This document shows positions 18,616-25,762 of a DNA stretch of 64,000 nucleotides, in pieces. The notes under the pieces are model-generated. The model worked only from the letters and a program-made list of their open reading frames with translations. It was not told the DNA's origin and did not search any database. The stretch covers positions 1-64,000 of the forward strand of contig CAZHQG010000009.1 of assembly GCA_964534275.1 (NCBI GenBank), given 5' to 3'. Each line of letters starts with the position of its first letter. Within the stretch, counting starts at the first letter, position 1. This stretch comes from HRBIN30 sp964534275 (lineage in GTDB: Bacteria; Desulfobacterota; Binatia; HRBIN30). A program made the position numbers and the translations under genes.

Positions 18616-18765
18616 ACAGCCTCCTCGTGCGAGCCGTTCGCTCGAAGTTTGCGGCCTTATGGCGAATCGCCAAAAGCAACGCAACTAACGCACCTCGTCA
18701 TGTGCCTACGGGAAACCGCGCGGCACCCTTGCCCATCCGGGAGGCAAATCGGCTATGGAGGGCCT

Positions 18766-19815
18766 ATGCATCAACCGCGGGTGAGCGTCTGCCGGGTGAT
18801 CCACGCGAAGGACCTACGCGAAAGCGTGTGGGCCGCGGTGGAGCGGGCCATGGTCTTGGCCGGCTGGATGGACTCGATTCCACGCGGTGCCAACGTCGCT
18901 CTCAAGCCGAATCTGGGGTGGGATTTGTTCCTTCCGGGCGCCGTGACTTCACCTTGGGTCGTGGAGGGCGTGATCCGAACGATTCGTCCCCATGTCGGAG
19001 AGCTTTTCCTGGTCGAATCCGATCAGGTTGTCGTCGACGTGAACAAGGCCTTTGCGCAAAGCGGGCTCGACCGAGTGTGCCGGGCGTACGATGTACGGTG
19101 GGTCAACATGACCCACCTCCCCTTGGTGGAAGTCGAAGTGCCTCAACCGCGCGCACTTCCGAAGATCGCAGTGCCCGAGATCCTCCTGCGCACCGTGCTG
19201 GTGACCATCCCGGTCATGAAGACGCACAACAAGACCACCATCACCGGCGCGTTAAAAAACCAGTGGGGCTGCCTCCCCATGTTTCGGCACCAGTATCATC
19301 TGGTGCTCGACGCAGCGTTGGCGGATATCAACCAGGTCGTGCGCCCGCAGTTTGCGGTCATGGACGCCACCGTTGCTTTGGAAGGCAACAGCCCGAAATC
19401 TGGCATCCCTCGCATTGTCGAGCGGGTGTTGGCTTCGTCGGACCCCGTAGCGCTAGACAGCGTGGCCGCTTACCTCATGGGCTTCGCTCCGAGCCAAATT
19501 GGCCACTTGCAAGAGTGCGTTGCCGTAGGGCTCGGCCAAGCAACCCTCGACGAGATCGAGATGCTCGGCGATCCTGCGGAGCCACTGTCCCCGCCTTTCA
19601 TACCAGCACGGCACAATCTCGTTTCGAGAATGGAACTGGTGCTGCGCCGCAATGCGCGCTTGCGCCCGTGGTTTTTCGACACGCCGTTGTTTCGTGTTTG
19701 TTGCGCCCTGACTCTTCTGTACTACGACGTGTGGTACCACGTATTGGGCATCGGGCGCCGGCGGCGCGACGCGGTGCTGCGGTCAGCTTACGGGGCCCAA
19801 TGGCAGCTTCGCTAA
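18766..19815 (+). CDS. DUF362 domain protein
   Basis: A 349-residue protein matching DUF362: NVALKPNLGWD near residue 45, VPVMKTHNKTTITGALKNQWGC in the middle (shown as the family's conserved KTH...GxLKN block) and ASSDPVALDSVAAYLMG. A short hydrophobic stretch lies near the C-terminus (about 305-330). No ferredoxin cluster motif is seen. The biochemical role is unknown. Start ATG 18766 has GGAGGG upstream. Followed after 70 bp by the FAD oxidoreductase. Confidence 0.82.
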   Translation: MHQPRVSVCRVIHAKDLRESVWAAVERAMVLAGWMDSIPRGANVALKPNLGWDLFLPGAVTSPWVVEGVIRTIRPHVGELFLVESDQVVVDVNKAFAQSGLDRVCRAYDVRWVNMTHLPLVEVEVPQPRALPKIAVPEILLRTVLVTIPVMKTHNKTTITGALKNQWGCLPMFRHQYHLVLDAALADINQVVRPQFAVMDATVALEGNSPKSGIPRIVERVLASSDPVALDSVAAYLMGFAPSQIGHLQECVAVGLGQATLDEIEMLGDPAEPLSPPFIPARHNLVSRMELVLRRNARLRPWFFDTPLFRVCCALTLLYYDVWYHVLGIGRRRRDAVLRSAYGAQWQLR

Positions 19816-19885
19816 GCCGGACACGCACGTTCGCGGTGCCGCGTTTGAGTCCAGGGGTTCGATCCGATAGGAAGCGCACCCGCAG

Positions 19886-21238
19886 ATGCACATTGCAATC
19901 ATCGGTGGCGGCGTAGCCGGCTTAGGGGTCGCCTACTTCTTGGCCCGAAGTGGCTACGCCGTCGAAGTGTTCGAACAAGCGGCGGAACTTGGCGGTTTGG
20001 CGGGGACGTTCGACTTCGACGGATTCCGCGTGGAAAAGTACTACCACTTCATTTGCCGCGACGACCAACCTCTGCTCGCAATGCTCGCAGACTTAGGTCT
20101 CGCCGAAGAAGTCGACTGGAAGCCGGGCAGAATGCGGTTTGCCTTTGGTCCGCGCCTCTACCCGTTCGAAACGCCGTGGGACTTACTGCGCTTCGAACCT
20201 CTTTCCTTCATCGACCGCTTGCGCTTCGGAGCCGTGGTTGCCTGGTATCGCCGGCGCAACAACTGGCGTGCATACGAGCGACACACCGCGAGGGAATGGC
20301 TCCTAGCCCGGTTCGGCCGGGCTGCCTTCGAGACGATTTGGGCGCCTTTGCTGGAGTTAAAATTCGGCCGGTTTGCGAGCGAGGTTTCTGCAGCGTGGAT
20401 TTGGCACCGCATCCACCGCTTGGCACGCTCACGCGATGGACTCTTGGGACAAGAGAAGCTCGGGTTCTTGCGGGGCGGGACGGACGTGCTCCTCAGTAGG
20501 CTCATTGCTCAACTGCGCGAGCGGGGCGTCGTTCTGCACACGCGGGCGCGAGTGGAGCGAATTCTCGTCGAGCACGGCCAGGTGTGCGGGATCCGCGTAG
20601 AAGGTGAGGACCGCCACTATGCCGCAGTGGTCTCTACCGTGCCTTTGCCCGTGCTCGCGCGGATCCTCGCCGAAGCACCAGCGGAATTTCTCCAGTACGC
20701 TCAAAGCATCGATTACCTCGCAGTTCTTTGTGTGCTCCTGCGCTTGCGCCGGCCGTTGTCGGACGGCTTTTGGATCAACGTGCACGCCGACGGGGTCCCC
20801 TTCACAGGGCTTATCGAATACACGAACCTGAATCCGCGCACAGACGCTGCCTCGCCATACTTGCTGTACGTACCCTACTACTTGGCTGCGGATGACGAGC
20901 GGTTTCAGTGGGAAGACGCGCGCATCGTTGACGATACGGTGCGCGGCTTGCAATTGCTGTTTCCCTCGTTCGCTCCCTCTCTCATTGCGGGTGTGCGCGT
21001 GTTTCGCGACCGTTACGCGCAGGCCGTATGCCGTAGGAACTTTTCGCGCTCGGTACCGGACCTGAGGGGCCCGTACCCTCGCCTGTATCTTACCGACTCG
21101 ACCCAGCTTTACCCTGCGGATCGCACCATCAGCGGCATGTTCGGGCTCGCTCAGGACCTCGCGCGTCTTGTAGAAAGCGATCTACGCCTGCACCGTGGGG
21201 GAGCGGACAGTTCGGCGACACCCACCAAGATGCCATGA
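19886..21238 (+). CDS. FAD-dependent oxidoreductase / amine-oxidase-like (protoporphyrinogen oxidase/UGM type)
   Basis: 450 residues with an N-terminal FAD-binding dinucleotide fold (IIGGGVAGLGVAYFLARSGY, about 5-24) and ELGGLAGTF, as in flavin amine oxidases, phytoene-desaturase-like enzymes and UDP-galactopyranose-mutase-like proteins. The C-terminus has YPADRTISGMFGLAQDLA, the second FAD contact. Proteins of this type beside methyltransferases are frequent in cell-surface glycolipid clusters; that is inference. It overlaps the methyltransferase gene by 4 bp (ATGA). Confidence 0.8.
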   Translation: MHIAIIGGGVAGLGVAYFLARSGYAVEVFEQAAELGGLAGTFDFDGFRVEKYYHFICRDDQPLLAMLADLGLAEEVDWKPGRMRFAFGPRLYPFETPWDLLRFEPLSFIDRLRFGAVVAWYRRRNNWRAYERHTAREWLLARFGRAAFETIWAPLLELKFGRFASEVSAAWIWHRIHRLARSRDGLLGQEKLGFLRGGTDVLLSRLIAQLRERGVVLHTRARVERILVEHGQVCGIRVEGEDRHYAAVVSTVPLPVLARILAEAPAEFLQYAQSIDYLAVLCVLLRLRRPLSDGFWINVHADGVPFTGLIEYTNLNPRTDAASPYLLYVPYYLAADDERFQWEDARIVDDTVRGLQLLFPSFAPSLIAGVRVFRDRYAQAVCRRNFSRSVPDLRGPYPRLYLTDSTQLYPADRTISGMFGLAQDLARLVESDLRLHRGGADSSATPTKMP

Positions 21239-21927
21239 ACACAGACAACCTGTACGAACACCGCTTTCCTGCCCATGTGCATGCGCAACGCGCACGCCTT
21301 TGGCAGGTGTTGTGCCGCCGGGTTCTCCAGAGGTTCATCCGGCCTGAAGATGTCGTCATCGACCTCGGTGCCGGGATGTGCGAGTTCATCAATCACGTGC
21401 AATGCAAGCGCAAAATCGCAATCGATGCGCACCCGCGGGCGCGCTCGTTCGCTGCCCCGGGCGTGCACGTCATCGTCGGGGAAGTTTTGCAGGTGCTCGA
21501 TCGCATTGGCGACGCCGTAACGGATGTTGTCTTCTGCAGCAATTTTCTCGAACACCTGCCCGACAAGAAGCACGTGAGTCGCGTGCTTGCGGAAGCGTAC
21601 CGTATCCTCGTTCCCGGCGGCCGGTTGCTCGTGATCCAACCCAATATCCGCGTCGCCTATCGCGAGTACTGGGACTTTTTCGATCACTACGTACCCTTGA
21701 GCGATCGGAGTCTACGCGAGGCCGTAGAAGCAGCGGGCTTCGAAGTGATCTTGCTCAAGCCACGGTTTCTTCCTTTTACAACGGTGACCCGCTGGCCAAA
21801 GCCAGCCTGGCTCTTTCACCTGTACCTCTCCCTGCCGCCCCTACAATGGTTGCTGGGCAAGCAGCTCCTGCTGGTGGCCGCTAAACCAGCGCGGGCCGAA
21901 GCGGCCACGGCGGAAACCGCGGCTTGA
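21235..21927 (+). CDS. class I SAM-dependent methyltransferase
   Basis: 230 residues, Methyltransf_11/23 type. SAM motif I is VVIDLGAGMCEFI (about 39-51); the motif II/III region is DVVFCSNFLEHLPDKK, followed by RILVPGGRLLVIQPN. The substrate is unknown. Translationally coupled to the oxidoreductase, suggesting both act on the same product. The C-terminus is Ala-rich. Confidence 0.87.
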   Translation: MNTDNLYEHRFPAHVHAQRARLWQVLCRRVLQRFIRPEDVVIDLGAGMCEFINHVQCKRKIAIDAHPRARSFAAPGVHVIVGEVLQVLDRIGDAVTDVVFCSNFLEHLPDKKHVSRVLAEAYRILVPGGRLLVIQPNIRVAYREYWDFFDHYVPLSDRSLREAVEAAGFEVILLKPRFLPFTTVTRWPKPAWLFHLYLSLPPLQWLLGKQLLLVAAKPARAEAATAETAA

Positions 21928-22041
21928 CGACGCGCTACGCCGCACGTTCGGCGAGTTCGCTCCAATCGCCACTGATCCACGATCGCCGAGCCGCTTCCCC
22001 CGGGCACAACTGCGCAGAGACGGCCCGCAGCTTCATGAGAG

Positions 22042-22584
22042 CTACTTTTTTTGCAGCCCAGCTCTCGCAGCCCGGTCGGTCGGCCGATGGACGAGCGCGA
22101 ACCAATTCTGTTCCAAGTGGGTGACGAGCTTGCGATCCGGCCACACCCACGCAGGGGAAGCGCTGCTGTCGGTCGGTCTGCCAAACCGACGGTCCAAGGC
22201 CCGGCGCACGTCGTTTGTCGAGTTCTTCCCTGTGTACACGAGCACCATCCAAAGGCGGCCATCCCAAATCCGGTACTCCACGTCCACGGGCTGCGGTAAA
22301 TCGGGTTCGCGCACGCCTAGCCGCAGCCAACGCTGCACGCGCGGGTCGTCGAACGGAGCCGTCAGCGGTGGGGCAACCTGGATGTCGGGATACAGTTTCC
22401 GAAGCTCCTCGAGGGGCATACCCAAACGCTCCTGGCCCCACCCCTCTGGAGCCGCCGGGGCCGCAGCCGGCCCGAGTTCAGTTTCGGGTCGGCTGCGCAC
22501 CTCCGGCTCGGCCACCACTGTCCCCGCCATCAGGGCCACGACCACCACGACCCACTTCCCCGTCGCCAACACCTGCAAACTCAA
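22042..22584 (-). CDS. exported protein of unknown function (last gene of the exporter operon)
   Basis: About 180 residues with an N-terminal hydrophobic segment (KWVVVVVALMAGTVVAEP), likely a signal peptide. A Pro/Ala-rich spacer and a compact domain beginning WGQERLGMPLEELRKLYPD follow. No family recognised; the G-M-x4-L-x-L-Y-P pattern resembles short periplasmic domains that track substrate hydrolysis. The start is uncertain (TTG 22584; GTG 22572 possible). It lies 6 bp after the DUF4340-like gene. Confidence 0.6.
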   Translation of the reverse strand: MSLQVLATGKWVVVVVALMAGTVVAEPEVRSRPETELGPAAAPAAPEGWGQERLGMPLEELRKLYPDIQVAPPLTAPFDDPRVQRWLRLGVREPDLPQPVDVEYRIWDGRLWMVLVYTGKNSTNDVRRALDRRFGRPTDSSASPAWVWPDRKLVTHLEQNWFALVHRPTDRAARAGLQKK

Positions 22585-22590
22585 CCAAAT

Positions 22591-23181
22591 TTACCCGCCG
22601 TTGTCCAGGGCACGCCCAGCAAGTAACTCGGTGTAGTACCACGCTTGTACGCCTGCGAGGTACACCCGGGGATCGTCGTTCATGCGAACATAACGGCCGG
22701 TACCGCTGGCGTTCGCACTCCCGAAGAACAAGCGAACTCGAACTTGTGGGCCGCGAGCCTCCAGTTCCAAAGAAGCGACCGGTTCGTCTAAGCCGAACTT
22801 CTCCCATTCCGCTTTCGAGCCAGCAACGACGGGCCACGCGGGGCAAGCACCGACGGCCTCGAACAACGCCGCGAGCAAGTCGCGGGGAACTTGTCGCTCG
22901 CCAAGAAACCACTCAGCGCCGCGGCGCTCGATGGTGCTCGCCCCTTCACGGCCGTGCACCACCAGTCGCACGAGCTGATCTTCGTGTGGCATGCACGATC
23001 GCAGTTCCTGAGTTTGGGCTTGTCGTTCCACAACGGGGGTAGGACCCGTCGCGTGATACGACAGCGCTAACACCGCAAAAGCGACCCACCAAACAGCCAC
23101 CCGGATCCAAAGTCGACGACGCCATACCGGCCAATGCGTGCCTGGAGTCGCGCGGACGGGGACCAACTTTTGTCCGCCCAT
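22591..23181 (-). CDS. DUF4340-like membrane-anchored protein
   Basis: 196 residues with one N-terminal TM helix (about 25-43) and an extracytoplasmic domain. That domain has the pattern ERRGAEWFLGERQVP, FGLDEPVASLELEA and YVRMNDDPRVYLA, typical of DUF4340 proteins that follow GldG-like subunits. ATG 23181 immediately follows the GldG stop codon, with GGAGG 6 nt upstream. Confidence 0.7.
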   Translation of the reverse strand: MGGQKLVPVRATPGTHWPVWRRRLWIRVAVWWVAFAVLALSYHATGPTPVVERQAQTQELRSCMPHEDQLVRLVVHGREGASTIERRGAEWFLGERQVPRDLLAALFEAVGACPAWPVVAGSKAEWEKFGLDEPVASLELEARGPQVRVRLFFGSANASGTGRYVRMNDDPRVYLAGVQAWYYTELLAGRALDNGG

Positions 23182-24477
23182 TTACGACCTCCGGCGCCGC
23201 CACCACACTGCCAGACCCAACAACGCCAACGCTGCGGGTTCTCCCACGGCAAAGGTCCAAAACAATCGCTCCGCTTGAGCTGCAGTGAGAAAAAACACTT
23301 GAATCCCTTGCTGACGCTCGGGCGGCCGCGGCCCCAGCCATGCCGCATCGTCAGCAAGCCAATTCGCCACGTTCAACAAGAAATCGCGATTGCCGAGGTA
23401 GTCGAGAAATTCATCGCGGGCGAAATCTGCGTCGCCAACGACGACCATCCGGCTGCCATTGTTCCCCACCAGCGCCCCCGCCATGGGAAACGGGCCGTGG
23501 CGTTCGCTCTCCAGCTGCCAACGTCCTTGCTGAAGAACCTCCACCCGCGCAGTTGGGGAACTAAAAAGCAAAACCCAGGCAGATGTTCCGTCGGGCTCAT
23601 CGATCGCTAACGTGGTTGCGTGCGACAACAACACTGGCTTGGATAGTGCCGCTGTGACGGGGTGGTCGGCGGCTAGGCCCGGGGCCACCACCGAGTACGG
23701 ATCGCCAGCTACCATGCGTGCTCGCGCATCCAGAACCGCAGTGCATTCGACCGACACGCCCACACCCTTCAGCCAGCTCACCAGTTCGGGGTTCTCGGTA
23801 CAGGTCGTCGGCTCCACTGCAACCAAGGCCCGGCCGCCTCTCTGGAGGTGTGAGCGAAGCACGGACACCGCACCGTCCGCAGGCGCAAACAGCGCCACTA
23901 CGCTTTGGGGATCGAGCTGGGCGCCGCCTGCGTGACCCGGCTCGATCGAAAAACCTTCTTGGCGCAGTGCGGCGATGGCGCGTCCGTAGCTGTCCGAACT
24001 CATCGCACCGTTTTCCGGCTGAATCAGGAACACCCGTGGAGAACTCTTTCGCGCCAAGGCGGACATGCTTGCAAGCAACACGGGGAGCCTCGGGTTGTGC
24101 ACGACACGCCGGCGCCCGCTGCTCTCGAGCACCAGCGTTGGGGCGCTCTGCACGCCAAATTGGCGCGCCCGTGTCGGTTCGCGGTCGATGTCCAAGATGG
24201 TCACGTGCAGGGCTGGCGCGACCCGGGCAAGCTCGTTGAGCCAGAACTCCACTGCGGCTGTATCCGCGACTCCCGTTCGTACGAAGGCAGTGACAAACAT
24301 CGGCTCGCTCAACGATGCAACCATTTGGTATGCCTCGGCCGGTAGCGTGTACCGCGCATCGGGAGTCGTGTCCCATTGCCAAGTGGCTCTCTCCGACCAC
24401 AGTTGAACGACTCCCAAGCACCCGGCCACCGCGACGGTATGGAGCAACGTGGCGACCCAACCTTCCCACCGGTGCAT
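23182..24477 (-). CDS. GldG-like ABC-associated auxiliary protein
   Basis: 431 residues: an N-terminal TM helix (about 8-25), an extracytoplasmic domain with a Trx-like part (PTLVLESSGRRRVV) and a GIFT-like part (PRVFLIQPENG, VVALFAPA), then a C-terminal TM helix (about 405-425) ending WWRRRRS. This is the layout of GldG/ABC_transp_aux proteins that pair with GldF permeases. ATG 24477 starts 2 bp after the permease stop. Function in non-gliding bacteria is undefined. Confidence 0.78.
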   Translation of the reverse strand: MHRWEGWVATLLHTVAVAGCLGVVQLWSERATWQWDTTPDARYTLPAEAYQMVASLSEPMFVTAFVRTGVADTAAVEFWLNELARVAPALHVTILDIDREPTRARQFGVQSAPTLVLESSGRRRVVHNPRLPVLLASMSALARKSSPRVFLIQPENGAMSSDSYGRAIAALRQEGFSIEPGHAGGAQLDPQSVVALFAPADGAVSVLRSHLQRGGRALVAVEPTTCTENPELVSWLKGVGVSVECTAVLDARARMVAGDPYSVVAPGLAADHPVTAALSKPVLLSHATTLAIDEPDGTSAWVLLFSSPTARVEVLQQGRWQLESERHGPFPMAGALVGNNGSRMVVVGDADFARDEFLDYLGNRDFLLNVANWLADDAAWLGPRPPERQQGIQVFFLTAAQAERLFWTFAVGEPAALALLGLAVWWRRRRS

Positions 24478-24479
24478 TG

Positions 24480-25232
24480 TCAGCGACCTCGCCACTGACG
24501 GGCGCCAAGAACCTTCACCGCCAGAAACAAGAACAGCACACAAAACTCTGCTAGGAACACGACGTCTCCCAGCCGGACCAGCCCGCGCGCGAAACTCTCG
24601 AACCGATCGAACAAGGATACGCGCCGGAACACCTGCAACCACCACTCGCTGGCGGCGGCTTCGTTCCAAGTCAGGAGCCACGACCACACCAGCAGACCAT
24701 ACGTTGCTGCGCTGGCCACGACTTGGCTCGCGGTAAGGGCCGAAACGCAGATGCCTGCAGCCACGAACCCCGCACCCAACAGCCAAAGGCCGGCAAAGCC
24801 TGCCACAGCGGGAGCCCACGGCAGCGGGGCCAATCCACCCAGTGCCACGACGAAGGGGAACAACAGTCCTAGGAGTGCAGTAACGACCAACATTGCAGCT
24901 GCCCACTTGGCCAGCACGACTTGCAGATCGCTTACCGGCAAGGTCAGCAACAACTCCAACGTGCCGCTACGTCGCTCCTCAGCGAACGAACGCATGGTCA
25001 GTAGCGGGCAAAGCAACAACAACACGGTGGAAACCGAGTACGGTGCGCCCGCCAGAAACGCGAACCAAAAACTACCCAAGACGTTCCAACCAACCCCGTA
25101 CTGGCTGTACAAAACCAGCCGCGTGTAAAAAAAGAAGCCGCACAGGGCGACAAACACCGCGGCTACGACGTACGTGAGAGGGCTCACTGCGTACAGATAC
25201 AGTTCCTTGCGGAGTAAATTCAGAAATTGCAT
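24480..25232 (-). CDS. ABC-2 type permease, GldF-like
   Basis: 250 residues with six TM segments and the ABC-2 hallmark LTMRSFAEERRSGTLELLLTLP (start near residue 78; family consensus E-R-x-x-G-T-x-E). It resembles GldF, NosY and similar permeases. A partner ATPase is expected but none is found in the window, so it must be encoded elsewhere. ATG 25232 is preceded in frame by GTG 25235. Confidence 0.85.
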   Translation of the reverse strand: MQFLNLLRKELYLYAVSPLTYVVAAVFVALCGFFFYTRLVLYSQYGVGWNVLGSFWFAFLAGAPYSVSTVLLLLCPLLTMRSFAEERRSGTLELLLTLPVSDLQVVLAKWAAAMLVVTALLGLLFPFVVALGGLAPLPWAPAVAGFAGLWLLGAGFVAAGICVSALTASQVVASAATYGLLVWSWLLTWNEAAASEWWLQVFRRVSLFDRFESFARGLVRLGDVVFLAEFCVLFLFLAVKVLGARQWRGR

Positions 25233-25283
25233 CACCGGCTCGGAGAAAAACGCCCGAGAGAGGAAGTTCCTGGCTTTCCGAAT

Positions 25284-25556
25284 TTACACCCAGCCCAGAA
25301 AGCGCAACGCAACGGCGGAAGCCGCTCCTACTGCCAGGCCCCACTGCAAGTCGTTGTACAGAACGAATTCAACCCCGCGGGTTCTCTCGCTGACATAGGC
25401 CCGGACCAACAGCAACCCCGCAAGCACCGCTAGTGCGGCAACCAAGCCCGGTGCCGGTTCTTGCCCCCGCATGCGAGCGACCTCCTGCGACATCGCGAAC
25501 AGCGTAGGCACCGACGCCCCGATTGCGCCAATTCGCAGCAGCCGGGTTACGCTCAT
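25284..25556 (-). CDS. small membrane protein of unknown function (90 aa)
   Basis: 90 residues with two or three hydrophobic segments (about 8-25, 38-52, 68-88). No family recognised. Coupled by ATGA overlap to the preceding 66-aa gene and followed after 51 bp by the permease, so it is probably part of the same membrane complex or exporter. Confidence 0.65.
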   Translation of the reverse strand: MSVTRLLRIGAIGASVPTLFAMSQEVARMRGQEPAPGLVAALAVLAGLLLVRAYVSERTRGVEFVLYNDLQWGLAVGAASAVALRFLGWV

Positions 25557-25753
25557 TTCCCTCGCGACTCCTGGTTTGGGCCTTCCGCCGCACGGGCGCG
25601 CGAGAGTAGCTCTTGTGCCGTACGGTCACCCGCGCGGGCTCGTTGCAGCAAGCGACGGTGTCGCCAGGGCTTCGCAACAAACTCGTCGAGCAAAACGAGC
25701 ACCAAGCTGTAACCGATCACAATGGCGATGGCCAAGCCCAACGACCAGCGCAT
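25553..25753 (-). CDS. small membrane protein of unknown function (66 aa)
   Basis: 66 residues: one N-terminal TM helix (about 3-24), then a basic, Arg-rich cytoplasmic tail (KPWRHRRLLQRARAGDRTAQELLSRA appears as a charged helix, given here as positions 28-53). GAGGTGAT lies 6 nt before ATG 25753. It sits 9 bp after the MMPL gene and overlaps the next gene by 4 bp. Confidence 0.65.
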   Translation of the reverse strand: MRWSLGLAIAIVIGYSLVLVLLDEFVAKPWRHRRLLQRARAGDRTAQELLSRARAAEGPNQESRGK

Positions 25754-25762
25754 GGCATCACC

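Noticed and set aside
19846..19875. tRNA T-arm-like GGGGTTCGATCC
   Set aside because: No acceptor, D or anticodon arm can be folded around it and it lies in a 70-bp gap.
22020..22050. AGCT...AGCT followed by a T-run, terminator-like
   Set aside because: Stem of only four base pairs; too weak to call as a terminator.
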